Notes: generated by a model from the sequence alone, not told the origin. Counted from the stretch's first letter, positions 25,119 to 33,720 are shown. The stretch is 64,000 nucleotides of DNA from Bacillus sp. SB49 (GCF_000469135.2 NZ_CP048117.1:3199501-3263500); one strand, 5' to 3'. Program-made: numbers and translations.

Positions 25119-25539
25119 GCTACCCACCTTTTCAAACATAGCTTTCTACTACGGTTCACTCAAACATTCGGGACAAAACTACTTTTTTTGACGGCAGTCT
25201 ATGTATCTTGTATAGATTAGACGGCTACATAACCGAAAAAGTTTCATCATTCGCTTCATTTCCCGGGAAATGTGTCCAATTTTTCGACTATTTCTCCTAT
25301 CATAAGGTATTTGTAAATATTTGAAAAGTGTTTTGTCTATTTTTCTTTATTTTATGTAACTAGAGTCGAAACGTGAAGAAAACAGGTAGACGCCTAACCC
25401 CTAGCTGAATATGTTGTTAAACGATCTTGTCAAAGATGAAAGCGAACGTACACCTGGGCACAAACTATTCCAGGTTTATGCCTTCAAGCAGGTAACGAGA
25501 GTTTCTGGTGTGAAGACTAAAGAGCAAATGCGATAAAAA
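25119..25539. other. Region without a clear gene
   Basis: AT-rich up to about 25375, then more balanced. A 41-codon frame at 25411-25536 (MLLNDLVKDESERTPGHKLF at its start) has no ribosome site and no recognised family; it could be a gene remnant. A hairpin CCTGG/CCAGG sits inside it near 25456-25474. The block ends abruptly in a truncated copy of the dispersed GC-rich element at 25540. Confidence 0.35.
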
Positions 25540-25592
25540 GGCTCACCGGCCACCCCGCGGAAAGCGTCCTATTACACGTAGCCCGCTCTCTC
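25540..25592 (+). repeat. Truncated type B element, copy 5
   Basis: Only the 3' part remains: GGCTCACCGGCCACCCCGCGG, AAAGCGTCC and a GTAGCCCGCTCTC end. The 5' half with the GAGACTCC core is missing. Confidence 0.75.
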
Positions 25593-25625
25593 ATTAAAAA
25601 AATGCATCTTGAAAAAATACATAAA

Positions 25626-25660
25626 AACAGGCAGAAGCCCGGGAAGGCTTCTGCCTGTTT
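25626..25660 (-). terminator. Terminator at the end of the SinR-like operon
   Basis: On the minus strand AAACAGGCAGAAGCC pairs with GGCTTCTGCCTGTTT, followed by TTATG. The stop codon of the gene at 25660 lies at the edge of the stem. Confidence 0.85.
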
Positions 25661-26226
25661 CAGGAATGGGAGGTCCATGTCCGCTGCATCGTCTGCAGGG
25701 CGTAGGATTGATAAGCGAAACGGTGGATATGCTTCTGGATCGTCCCCGGCCCTTCCCGGTGATAGGTAAACAGGATGACAGCCGGGTGAAGCAGGGAATC
25801 ATAGAAGAAAATCGGATTGAAGCTTCTTTCCCAACGGCCCATCTTCCACTGACCGAGCAGGTCCAGCTCCCGAACAAAGGCATCATCCATGATGGTATAG
25901 GCATTGACACCCGTCGGATGGTCGCTGTAGTCGAGCAGATGATGGAAGCAGACCGCCGCCTGCACATAGGAAAGGGGCGATTCATCCCCGGTTACGGCTT
26001 CCATCATCCGGTTTACAGGGAGCGTTTCTGTCTCTGATTGAGCAAAAACACTCCCTTTGGAACAGAGGAGCTGCCACCCCGGCTTCAGTAAAAGCTGGGA
26101 GTACTGATCGATGATCGGATCCAATACAAGAATATCCGGGCTGCCTGGACGACGGATCGGCAAATACATGGTTGCGATATTCCTTCGCGCCGCTTCTCTT
26201 GTGAAGATTGTCCTGTTTCTCACCAT
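25660..26226 (-). CDS. Protein of unknown function next to a SinR-like regulator
   Basis: A 188-residue soluble protein with no signal peptide, no membrane segment and no motif I recognise. It is rich in aromatic and charged residues, with a His-His pair (CFHHLLDY) near residue 94 and a second aromatic patch FFYDSLLHPA. The start at 26226 lies 39 bases after the SinR-like stop on the same strand, and the pair shares one terminator, so they are probably one operon. A functional link to the regulator is inferred from this alone. Confidence 0.65.
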   Translation of the reverse strand: MVRNRTIFTREAARRNIATMYLPIRRPGSPDILVLDPIIDQYSQLLLKPGWQLLCSKGSVFAQSETETLPVNRMMEAVTGDESPLSYVQAAVCFHHLLDYSDHPTGVNAYTIMDDAFVRELDLLGQWKMGRWERSFNPIFFYDSLLHPAVILFTYHREGPGTIQKHIHRFAYQSYALQTMQRTWTSHS

Positions 26227-26265
26227 GTCACCACCTGTCAGATTAATCGGCGTTTCGAAGCTGAG

Positions 26266-26502
26266 TTACTCCTTCTCCTCCAGCTGCAGTTCTTTCGCAT
26301 ATTTATGTGTCAAAAGCTCCTCCAGCGAGACGTCGAGCGTCTTCGCCAACTTCCCCATGATGATCAAGGACGGGTTCTTCTGCACACCTCGTTCAATGTT
26401 GCTGATATAAGACTTGGACACCCCTGATTTCTTGGCAAACTCGTTGACGGACAACTCTTTGCTCACTCTAAGGACACGGATTTTCTCACCAATGGAAGTC
26501 AC
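26266..26502 (-). CDS. SinR-like XRE-family repressor lacking the C-terminal domain
   Basis: Seventy-eight residues, essentially one helix-turn-helix domain. The recognition region GVSKSYISNIERGVQKNPSL is very close to the SinR pattern (VAKSYLSSIERNLQTNPS). B. subtilis SinR (111 residues) has a further domain that forms tetramers and binds SinI; here the chain stops at a charged tail after SLEELL, so that domain is absent. It should bind DNA as a dimer, and its output may differ from SinR. Box-like repeats lie around its own promoter. Confidence 0.85.
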   Translation of the reverse strand: MTSIGEKIRVLRVSKELSVNEFAKKSGVSKSYISNIERGVQKNPSLIIMGKLAKTLDVSLEELLTHKYAKELQLEEKE

Positions 26503-26564
26503 TTTTCCAACCTCACTTTCATCAACCAGCGAACAGCCGGCCGGTCATAGAATCAAGATGTTCG

Positions 26565-26692
26565 TTATTAAGAATATTATAATACGAAACCTACCGGAAA
26601 TAAAAGAATAAATTTCATTATTAAGAACATAAAGTGCAGGAATTTCTCGCTTTTTCGCAGATTTTCTTCTTCTATTATTCTTTTTTGAGAAC
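26565..26692 (-). promoter_or_regulatory. Putative SinR-like box cluster upstream of the SinR-like gene
   Basis: Two near-identical 13-mers, TTATTAAGAATAT (26565-26577) and TTATTAAGAACAT (26618-26630), contain the reverse complement of ATTCTTA/GTTCTTA, close to the SinR box GTTCTYT. A minus-strand TATAAT (26576-26581) overlaps the first. A third site at 26677-26692 has ATTCTTT and GAGAAC facing each other. The arrangement suggests autoregulation. Confidence 0.5.
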
Positions 26693-26700
26693 ATTCGCAT

Positions 26701-26736
26701 AAAAAAACAGCCGGGAGGCGCACCTCCCGGCTGTTT
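26701..26736 (-). terminator. Terminator of the AraC-type regulator
   Basis: On the minus strand CAGCCGGGAGG pairs with CCTCCCGGCTG around GCGCA-type loop bases, then TTTTTTT. It begins at the stop codon. Confidence 0.85.
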
Positions 26737-27931
26737 AATCTTCATAGGTCTGGTATTTCTTCCGGAATTCCTTCGGCCCGATACCTTCGACACCCTTGAA
26801 CACCCGTGTGAAATAGCTTTGGCTGTTGTAGCCGAGCAGGGTGCTGATTTCAAGCAGCGAGTAGTTCGTTATCGAGAGCAGTTCCTTCGCCTCTTCGATC
26901 CGCTGCTGATTGATGAAGTGAGTGATGGCGACCCCGACTTCCCGTGCGAAAATGCCGGAAAGGTAGTTCGGGTTCACGTTCATCGCATCGGCGATTTTTT
27001 TCAAGGTCAAGTGCCTGCCGAGGTTCTCAAATATGTACCGTTTCGTCCGCTCGACAAGTGGAGAGGACCGGAGCATTTCATTCGTCCCGCCGATCCGTTC
27101 CAGAAAGGACCGTAAGACATTCTGCTCGAGCTCTTCCACTTCCCCGAGCGTCTCTCTCGTCTCCAAATAATTCAAATAGAAGTCGTTTAATGACATGATC
27201 TCATCCGGCTGCGAACCTGCTTCGATGGACCAGTTTCCGAGCTCGGTAATCAGCCGGATCAACTGGTTCTTCGCCGAACGGATCTCGTCCCTGTCCGAAT
27301 GGGTAGGCTGAAGCAGTTTCTTATAATTTGCATAAGCAGCCACCGCCTCAGGCGATCCTGACAGGAACAGCTGCTGGAACTTCTCTTTCGCAGCGACCGC
27401 TTCCGAATAGGCAGGAACCGTCCGTGAATAATCATTCAACTGGCGGCGCATCTGCGTCTGCTCATTAAAGGAAGAAGACAGTTCCGGCCGGGGCAGAATC
27501 TGCACAAGCAGATGCTCGATCGCTTTGATCCTGCTTTCGCTGAGGACGGACAGCTGATCGAAGTAGTGCAGAAGGGTTTCTTCCACATCCGGCGCAAGCC
27601 CGCGGCCGGCGACCCGCGCCTTCACCTTCTTCTTTCCTATCTGATTAGACAAAAAAGGACCGATACCAAGTACAACTTCTATATCGGTCCTTTTGATCGT
27701 ATAGAGAAAATAACTCTGCATGAACTCATCCGAATACATACGGAGACGGAAGGGGTGTTTCTTGCTTTCCTTAACGTACTGCACATTGGAATCACGCACG
27801 AACTGCGGCGGGCGCATCAGGTGATCCGGGTAATGATAAATCATCTTCGGCTGATCATTGACCATGAACACCGGCATCTGGAAAGCGAGTGAGCAATCCT
27901 TCAACAGATGAATCCATTCATGATTACTCAT
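26735..27931 (-). CDS. AraC-family transcriptional regulator
   Basis: A 398-residue protein. The last 100 residues are the AraC double helix-turn-helix: LTLKKIADAMNVNPNYLSGIFAREVG for the first and SLLEISTLLGYNSQSYFTRVFKG for the second, followed by GIGPKEFRK. The N-terminal 290 residues, starting MSNHEWIHLLKDC and including VVLGIGPFL, look like a sensing domain seen in large Firmicute AraC regulators, but the ligand is not evident. It stands alone with its own terminator; the target genes are unknown. Confidence 0.88.
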   Translation of the reverse strand: MSNHEWIHLLKDCSLAFQMPVFMVNDQPKMIYHYPDHLMRPPQFVRDSNVQYVKESKKHPFRLRMYSDEFMQSYFLYTIKRTDIEVVLGIGPFLSNQIGKKKVKARVAGRGLAPDVEETLLHYFDQLSVLSESRIKAIEHLLVQILPRPELSSSFNEQTQMRRQLNDYSRTVPAYSEAVAAKEKFQQLFLSGSPEAVAAYANYKKLLQPTHSDRDEIRSAKNQLIRLITELGNWSIEAGSQPDEIMSLNDFYLNYLETRETLGEVEELEQNVLRSFLERIGGTNEMLRSSPLVERTKRYIFENLGRHLTLKKIADAMNVNPNYLSGIFAREVGVAITHFINQQRIEEAKELLSITNYSLLEISTLLGYNSQSYFTRVFKGVEGIGPKEFRKKYQTYED

Positions 27932-27987
27932 CCGGTCCTCTCCCCCCCACCATCCTACTTTCTATCTATTATACTAGAACACTTTGG

Positions 27988-28021
27988 AAAAAAATACACC
28001 TCCCGGTTTGGAGAGGTGTAT
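27988..28021 (-). terminator. Terminator of the SinI-like gene
   Basis: On the minus strand ATACACCTC pairs with GAGGTGTAT and is followed by TTTTTTTCC; it starts six bases after the stop codon at 28027. Confidence 0.85.
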
Positions 28022-28026
28022 TCCTT

Positions 28027-28167
28027 CTATATGGTTTTTCGTGATCTTATATGCTCTTGTTGTAAGTAATTCTTGACGTCTTCCACACTTAAACCTTGTG
28101 CCTTGGCTTCTCTCATCAGGGACACCCATTCCTCATCCAGCACGTGCATATCAGGTTTTGTATTCAT
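28027..28167 (-). CDS. SinI-like anti-repressor peptide
   Basis: Forty-six residues, below usual gene-calling length. The core LDEEWVSLMREAKAQGLSVEDV matches SinI (LDQEWVELMVEAKEANISPEEI), including the spacing of Leu, Trp and Leu that packs against SinR. GGGAGGT lies 9 bases before the ATG and a terminator follows. SinI binds SinR and relieves repression of biofilm and motility switching genes. Here the nearest SinR-like protein, 1.5 kb away, lacks the SinI-binding half. The partner may therefore be another SinR elsewhere on the chromosome. Confidence 0.8.
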   Translation of the reverse strand: MNTKPDMHVLDEEWVSLMREAKAQGLSVEDVKNYLQQEHIRSRKTI

Positions 28168-28387
28168 TGTTCGGCAACCTCCCTGGTTTGGTTTCGCTGC
28201 GGCCCCGGGTCGTTTATGTATGATCCCTCGGTGCCTTAATTTCCTATACCTGTAAATCTAGTCTTATTATAATGGATGAATGCGTTAAATATTTTAACTA
28301 AATTCACTATTTTTTAACTATTTTCAGTTAGTTTCCTTTATTTTTTAAAAAAATGATGAGACTTTCATCCTTCTACATTTTTCATCA

Positions 28388-28401
28388 TGAAAACGTTCAC
28401 T
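28388..28401. promoter_or_regulatory. cre-like (CcpA) site
   Basis: TGAAAACGTTCACT matches the cre consensus TGWAARCGYTWNCW at 13 of 14 positions. It lies between the terminator of the IDEAL gene and the SinI-like gene, about 220 bases upstream of the latter. That is far for direct promoter control, so this is tentative. Confidence 0.4.
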
Positions 28402-28431
28402 ATGCGACAAGGACAAGTATTCTCAGGGAAT

Positions 28432-28463
28432 AAAAAAGCAGGCATGAGCGATCATACCCGCTT
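28432..28463 (-). terminator. Terminator of the IDEAL-motif gene
   Basis: Twelve-bp stem on the minus strand, AAGCGGGTATGA with TCATGCCTGCTT (two G-U pairs), followed by TTTTTATT; directly after the stop codon. Confidence 0.8.
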
Positions 28464-28466
28464 GGT

Positions 28467-28922
28467 TCATGTGTACAACGCATTCCATTTCTCTGTCAGA
28501 AGATGAAACGCGTCTTCATCTTGTTCGTCGATCGCCCTGTCAATGAGGCGCCGAAGATTATTTTTTTCTAATTCACGGATGAGTTCTTTCACTTCTCTTG
28601 ATGATTGCTGGCTGATTTCGATCCCCTCTTCGTAATACGGCGACACAATCGTGTGAAGGTGTGTAATGAATTCCGGAAGCTGAAGCAAGTCGGTCACGGA
28701 GACGTAGACCATCTTCTTGCCTCGTTGGAAGACGAAGATATCGAAGACGTTGTGTACTCGCTTTTTGTTTCGGTCGATGATGATTTCTCTGGATTCCATC
28801 GGGATGAATTGGTATAGTTCGTTATCGATGAATAAGGAAAAGTACTGGTAGGCGAGAACGACACGGATAAAGCGTTTGTCTTCCTTAACATAGTATGGTT
28901 TTAACATTTTTATGTTCAACAC
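28467..28922 (-). CDS. IDEAL-motif protein of unknown function
   Basis: About 151 residues. The C-terminal segment LRRLIDRAIDEQDEDAFHLLTEKW fits the short IDEAL domain found in several Bacillaceae proteins of unknown role, including YpiB-type. The first 100 residues are mixed alpha/beta with no known motif. I choose the GTG at 28922, which has AAGGGG at good spacing; another GTG three codons upstream is less well placed. It may be a regulatory adaptor, but nothing here shows its target. Confidence 0.65.
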   Translation of the reverse strand: MLNIKMLKPYYVKEDKRFIRVVLAYQYFSLFIDNELYQFIPMESREIIIDRNKKRVHNVFDIFVFQRGKKMVYVSVTDLLQLPEFITHLHTIVSPYYEEGIEISQQSSREVKELIRELEKNNLRRLIDRAIDEQDEDAFHLLTEKWNALYT

Positions 28923-29235
28923 GTTGCCCACCCCTTCGTTATTAAATCTGAATTTTCAGTATTTTATTCTATTATCGCTTATTTGTCAACAAATTAAAAG
29001 CCCTTTTAATCCTATTCGTATGCAGGTTTTTGCCGCTTGGTGACTGTGTTCGGGACACTTGCCGGAGGCCTCTTTTCACATATAGGAAGACGGAAAGCCC
29101 CTCAAGCTATCCTCTACTTCCCGCAGAAGCCCCGACTTCTCCCCGTCCTTGGCCCACGCAGGTTCTCATCACAAATTGGTTAGAGAAGTACGGAACCTAT
29201 GTACTATGCCCATTAGGCTTAAAAAGTCCCCTTAC

Positions 29236-29369
29236 GGCAAAGGGCGGAGGGAGTTGGGCAGACTCCTATGGGATTAGCGGAACAGGTGAGACCCCGGAAG
29301 AGCAACGCGATGAGGAGGCTCACCGGCCGCCCCATGGAAAGCGTCCCAACTCCCGGAGCCCGGTCTCTA
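29236..29369 (+). repeat. Dispersed GC-rich structured element, copy 6 (type B)
   Basis: Plus-strand near-consensus type B copy: GGCAAAGGGCGGAGGGAG, GCAGACTCCTATGGGATTAG, CAGGTGAGACCCCGGAAGAG, GATGAGGAGGCTCACCGGCC, CATGGAAAGCGTCCC, then CGGAGCCCGGTCTC. The arms GGGAGTTGGG and CCCAACTCCC pair perfectly. It fills the gap between pgcA and the IDEAL gene. Confidence 0.9.
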
Positions 29370-29411
29370 TACAAAGGATCATCACCTGTTTCCATCACAC
29401 CTTTCCCCATA

Positions 29412-29442
29412 CAAAAAACCCCTTTCCACTAAGGAAAGGGGT
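29412..29442 (-). terminator. Terminator of the manA-pgcA operon
   Basis: On the minus strand CCCCTTTCC pairs with GGAAAGGGG around a 5-base loop and is followed by TTTTTTG. It begins about 10 bases after the pgcA stop. Confidence 0.88.
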
Positions 29443-29451
29443 CGGTTGTAT

Positions 29452-31158
29452 TTAGATAAGCGCGTGGAGGCGTTCGTTGACAGTTGCTTTGACTGCTTCA
29501 AGCAGTGCTTCGCTGTCGGCTTTCGCTCCGGACTTCACGCCGTAGTAGAATTTGATTTTCGGTTCGGTTCCGGACGGGCGGAGACAGAACCAGCAGTCGT
29601 CCTCCAGAATGAACTTCACGACGTTCGATGCCGGCAGGTCGATGTGTTCTTCGCTGCCGCTTTCGACGTCGCGGCGGATGGACGTGCTGTAGTCTTCGAC
29701 AGCCACGACTTTCTTGCCGCCCGCTTCCTTAATATCCGCTTCGCGGAAGTCGTTCATGATCGTCTGGATCGTGTCCGCACCTGCTTTTCCTTCAAGCTTC
29801 ATGGACTGAAGCCCTTCCAGGAAGAAGCCGTGCTTCTCGTACAGATCGTTCAACGCATCCAGAAGCGTCTTGCCCTGGTTCTTATAGTAGGCGCCGACTT
29901 CAGCGATCAAGACAGCCGACTGGACGGCATCTTTGTCGCGGGCGAAGTCTTTGACAAGGTAGCCGTAGCTCTCTTCATAACCGAAGAGGAAGGTGTGTTC
30001 CTTCGTCTGCTCGTACTCGCGGATCTTCTCACCGATGAATTTAAAGCCTGTCAGTGTATCAAGAGAGCTGATGCCGTAAGAATCGGCGATGACACGGCCG
30101 AATTCGGAGGTCACGATCGTCTTGATCATGCGGCCGTTCTTCGGAATTTCCGCCGACTGGCCGAGGATGTAATCGAGCATGAGGGCACCGGTCTGGTTCC
30201 CGGTCAGCACCTGGTATTCCCCGTTCTCATCCGGTACGGCGACGCCGAGACGGTCGGCATCCGGGTCTGTCGCAAGCAGGAGATCCGCACCGATCGCTTT
30301 GCCCTGTTCGATGGCGATTTCGAACGCCTGATGCTCTTCCGGGTTCGGAGAAGCGACGGTGGAGAATTCCGGATCCGGTTTGGCCTGTTCTTCCACGATA
30401 TGGACGGATGTGAAACCACTCTGCGCCAATCCTTTTTCCACAAGGTGGCGGGCCGTTCCGTGCAGCGGTGTGAAGACGAGTGACAGATCCTTATCGATCT
30501 CTTTCTGGACGGTGACGGATTCCAACGCTTTCAAGTAGGCTTGATCGACCTCTTCATCGATCCAGCGCAGAAGGCCGTTCTCTTCCAATTCCTTCTGATC
30601 GGCTGCGTCGACTTCCAGTTCGTTCTCGACTTTGTTGACGAAATCGATCATAATCTCCGCCTGTTCCGGTGGCAGCTGGCCGCCGTCTTCGTTGTAGGCT
30701 TTGAAGCCGTTGTATTCCGGCGGGTTATGGCTTGCCGTCACGACGACGCCTGCTGCTGCGCCGAGATGACGGACAGCGAACGACAATTCCGGTGTCGGTC
30801 GTAAGGAAGTGAATACGTAGGATGGAATGCCGTGTGCTCCGAGGACGCGCGCCGTTTCGACCGCGAACTCTTTGGACATGTAGCGGGAGTCGTATGCGAT
30901 GGCGACGCCTTTCTTCGACATGCCTTGATCGTTGACGTAAGCAGCAAGGCCTTCTGCCGCTTTACGGACGGTATAGATGTTCATGCGGTTCGTTCCCGGT
31001 CCGAGCTTTCCGCGCATGCCTCCCGTTCCGAATTCCAAGTCTTTGTAGAATGCATCCTCCAGGGACTGTTCATCTTCTGACAATTCTCCAAGCTTCGTTG
31101 AAAGCTCGGCATCCAGTCCTTTGAATTCTTTCCATCGTTCGTACTGCTCTTTCCACAT
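29452..31158 (-). CDS. pgcA: Phosphoglucomutase / phosphomannomutase (PgcA type)
   Basis: About 568 residues of the alpha-D-phosphohexomutase superfamily, interconverting glucose 6- and 1-phosphate. The phosphoserine loop TASHNPPEYNG, the metal loop TDPDADRLGVA, the sugar loop GYEESYGY and the phosphate-binding RPSGTEPKIK are all present. Start is ATG 31158 with AGAGGAG 8 bases upstream. Glucose 1-phosphate feeds UDP-glucose for wall glycans, glycolipid anchors and the Leloir pathway in this window. It is downstream of manA (21-base gap), a pairing that links mannose and glucose phosphates to polysaccharide precursors. Confidence 0.95.
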   Translation of the reverse strand: MWKEQYERWKEFKGLDAELSTKLGELSEDEQSLEDAFYKDLEFGTGGMRGKLGPGTNRMNIYTVRKAAEGLAAYVNDQGMSKKGVAIAYDSRYMSKEFAVETARVLGAHGIPSYVFTSLRPTPELSFAVRHLGAAAGVVVTASHNPPEYNGFKAYNEDGGQLPPEQAEIMIDFVNKVENELEVDAADQKELEENGLLRWIDEEVDQAYLKALESVTVQKEIDKDLSLVFTPLHGTARHLVEKGLAQSGFTSVHIVEEQAKPDPEFSTVASPNPEEHQAFEIAIEQGKAIGADLLLATDPDADRLGVAVPDENGEYQVLTGNQTGALMLDYILGQSAEIPKNGRMIKTIVTSEFGRVIADSYGISSLDTLTGFKFIGEKIREYEQTKEHTFLFGYEESYGYLVKDFARDKDAVQSAVLIAEVGAYYKNQGKTLLDALNDLYEKHGFFLEGLQSMKLEGKAGADTIQTIMNDFREADIKEAGGKKVVAVEDYSTSIRRDVESGSEEHIDLPASNVVKFILEDDCWFCLRPSGTEPKIKFYYGVKSGAKADSEALLEAVKATVNERLHALI

Positions 31159-31179
31159 ACGCGACACTCCTCTGGTTTG

Positions 31180-32136
31180 TTATTTATTTGAGTTGGAAAC
31201 GATCAAGGAAGCGTTTCCTTTTAAATCGAATGTCTTGACGGTCGCCGGGATGATCAGGTGGTCGCCTTTCTTGAATGGATACGAGCGGCCCTCCACGATC
31301 ACTTCCCCTGTCCCGTCGATGACACTCAATAGTACATAAGGTTCCGGGGTGAGTCCTTTACATTCGCCTTCCAGGTCCCAGCGATAGACGGAGAAATACT
31401 TCTCTTCGACGAGTCTCTCTTTCCGCAGATCCTCCTGGTAGAACTGCGTGCGCTCGATTTCAGGGTCGACATGCGGAACCGTCGTCACTTCGATCGACTT
31501 ATCGAGGTGCAGCTCGCGCTTGTTGCCGTCCTGCCCGACACGATCATAGTCGTAGACGCGGTACGTGATGTCCGAGCTCTGCTGGGTTTCCAAGATCTGA
31601 ATCCCCGCTCCGATCGCGTGGATCGTCCCGCTCGGTACGTAAAAGAAGTCTCCGGGCTTCACTTCAATGGTTCGTAATAAGTCCCCCCATTCTCCATTCG
31701 CCACCATTGCTTCAAATTCCTGTTTATTCGAGGCATGATGTCCGAAAATAATTTCCGAGCCTTCCTCACAGTCGAGCACATACCAGCACTCGGTCTTGCC
31801 GTAGTTCTCCCCTTCCACTTCACGTGCATATGTATCGTCCGGATGCACCTGGACGGAGAGGTCCTTCTTCGAATCCAGAATCTTCACGAGCAGCGGGAAT
31901 TCTTCGCCTTCTTCTCCGGCGAACAGCTCACGATGGCTGTCCCACGCTTCCCGAAGCGTCTTTCCTTCCAGAGGTCCGTTCTTGATCGTATTCGGCCCGT
32001 TCTTATGCCCGGAAATACACCACGCTTCTCCGGTATAGTCGGACGGGATCTTATAATGGAAGATTTCTTCAAGCTTCGTTCCACCCCAGAGCCGTTCCTT
32101 GAACGCCGGCTCTAAATAAATCGGTTCGTTGTACAT
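31180..32136 (-). CDS. manA: Mannose-6-phosphate isomerase, class I
   Basis: A 318-residue zinc enzyme converting mannose 6-phosphate and fructose 6-phosphate. Metal ligands are visible in SVQVHPDD and the TECWY segment, and in the GTIHAIGAGI region of the second cupin barrel. AGAGGTG precedes ATG 32136; an in-frame ATG 10 codons earlier lacks a ribosome site. It leads the manA-pgcA operon. A minus-strand TACAAT near 32175 is a candidate -10 box. Confidence 0.93.
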   Translation of the reverse strand: MYNEPIYLEPAFKERLWGGTKLEEIFHYKIPSDYTGEAWCISGHKNGPNTIKNGPLEGKTLREAWDSHRELFAGEEGEEFPLLVKILDSKKDLSVQVHPDDTYAREVEGENYGKTECWYVLDCEEGSEIIFGHHASNKQEFEAMVANGEWGDLLRTIEVKPGDFFYVPSGTIHAIGAGIQILETQQSSDITYRVYDYDRVGQDGNKRELHLDKSIEVTTVPHVDPEIERTQFYQEDLRKERLVEEKYFSVYRWDLEGECKGLTPEPYVLLSVIDGTGEVIVEGRSYPFKKGDHLIIPATVKTFDLKGNASLIVSNSNK

Positions 32137-32213
32137 TCGCTGCACCTCTTTCCAGTTTTTTAACACTATTGTACCATAGCGGCCGATCCAGAAGGGCCGC
32201 CTTTCTGCTCAAG

Positions 32214-32274
32214 AAAAAATCCGGAGCATCGTCCGGCACTCTGTTCAGAATGCGGAAGATGTCCGGATTTTTTT
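32214..32274 (-). terminator. Terminator of the PTS gene
   Basis: On the minus strand AAAAAATCCGGA and TCCGGATTTTTT bracket an inner hairpin region of about 35 bases. It lies roughly 20 bases after the EIIBC stop and before manA. Confidence 0.75.
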
Positions 32275-32291
32275 CTTCTTATAAAAAGGGC

Positions 32292-33689
32292 TTATTTATC
32301 TTCCAGCATCTTATCATTGAATCCGAACGCCCACGTCAATCCGAAGGCGACACCGATGGCGATGATGTTCGTCAGCAAGTAGAAGATGAAGGAGCTGTCC
32401 AGGTACAGCAGGGATCCCGGGATTACCGTGATCGCCATACCGGAAGCCTTCAAGCCTGTGATGGAGGCGAAGAAACCACCGACGGCTCCACCGATGAGAC
32501 CCATGATGAACGGCTTCATGTAGCGCAGGTTGACACCGAAGATCGCGGGCTCGGTGATACCGAGGAACGCGGACAAAGCGGATGGCAGCGCCAATGCTTT
32601 CATTTTCTTCTTCTTCGTCTTCAAGCCGACTGCAAGCGCCGCGCCACCCTGGGCAGCGATCGCTGCTGTGATCAGCGGGTTGAACGCGTTTGAACCAACG
32701 CGGTCAAGCAACTGTATCTCAAGCAGGTTGAAGATGTGGTGTACCCCGGTGATAACGATGACCTGGTGAAGTCCACCGATGATCAGTCCACTGATACCAA
32801 GCGGAAGTTCCAAGACCCACAGCGTCGCTTCAAAGATACCGTTTTCAACAATATGGAACACAGGTCCGATGATGAACATAGCAAGCGTGATCATGATCAA
32901 AAGCACTAAGAATGGTGTAAGAATAAGATCGAGTGCTTCCGGAATCCTTTTTCTCAAGGCTTTCTCCAGTTTCGCCCCGACGATACCGGTGATGAATGCC
33001 GGAAGGACGGACCCTTGATAGCCGGTTACCGGAATGAAGCCGAAGAACTCAAGCGGTTCTGCACTTCCGTCGGCAACAGCCCAAGCGTTAGGCAGCGCCG
33101 GTGATACGAGCATGAGTCCGATGACGATCCCGAGTATCGGACTGCCTCCGAATACCCTGAAGGTCGACCAGGCGACAAGCGCCGGCAGGAATACAAAGGC
33201 CGTATCGGTAAGCACCTGGGTGAACAGGATGAAGTTCTCCGGAATGCTTTCAGGCGTGAGACCGAAGAGCGCGAGAATCGCTTCTTGTGTCAGAAGTCCC
33301 CGCAGTCCCATGAACAGACCAGTGGCAACTAGGGCCGGAATGATCGGAACGAAGACGTCTCCGAACGTACGGATCGCACGCTGGAATGAGTTCCCCTGTT
33401 TCTTCGCTTCCTGCTTCACTTCTTCCTTCGTAGCTCCCTGCACCTCTTGTTTCATCACTTCTTCATAAATACGGTTGACGGTACCAGTACCGAAGATGAC
33501 CTGCAGCTGACCGGAGTTATAGAAAGCACCTTTCACTTTATCGATTTCTTCAATGGAAGAAATGTCCGCTTTCTCCTTGTCATGAAGCATGATCCGCAGC
33601 CGTGTCGCACAGTGGGCGACAGAGGCGATGTTCTCCTGACCACCAGCTGCTTTGATGACGTCTCTTGCAATTTGAGCGTTATCTGCCAT
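32292..33689 (-). CDS. PTS EIIBC component, sucrose/trehalose type
   Basis: A 465-residue phosphotransferase permease of the glucose superfamily. The EIIB domain (1-85) has the phosphocysteine in VAHCATRLRI at residue 27; the EIIC domain (about 105-455) has ten or so membrane helices with ITEPAIFGVNL, the substrate-site loop. No EIIA domain is fused, so a glucose-type EIIA made elsewhere is needed. AGGAGA precedes ATG 33689. Sucrose is the likeliest substrate from similarity to SacP/ScrA and the upstream LacI repressor, but no hydrolase is next to it; trehalose cannot be excluded. Confidence 0.87.
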   Translation of the reverse strand: MADNAQIARDVIKAAGGQENIASVAHCATRLRIMLHDKEKADISSIEEIDKVKGAFYNSGQLQVIFGTGTVNRIYEEVMKQEVQGATKEEVKQEAKKQGNSFQRAIRTFGDVFVPIIPALVATGLFMGLRGLLTQEAILALFGLTPESIPENFILFTQVLTDTAFVFLPALVAWSTFRVFGGSPILGIVIGLMLVSPALPNAWAVADGSAEPLEFFGFIPVTGYQGSVLPAFITGIVGAKLEKALRKRIPEALDLILTPFLVLLIMITLAMFIIGPVFHIVENGIFEATLWVLELPLGISGLIIGGLHQVIVITGVHHIFNLLEIQLLDRVGSNAFNPLITAAIAAQGGAALAVGLKTKKKKMKALALPSALSAFLGITEPAIFGVNLRYMKPFIMGLIGGAVGGFFASITGLKASGMAITVIPGSLLYLDSSFIFYLLTNIIAIGVAFGLTWAFGFNDKMLEDK

Positions 33690-33720
33690 GGTAATTCTCC
33701 TTTCGGGTTTTAGTGTGCAC

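Noticed and set aside
25380-25540. Cyclic-di-GMP or other riboswitch in the gene-free block
   Set aside because: One short hairpin but none of the conserved receptor sequences, and no gene follows in a position to be controlled.
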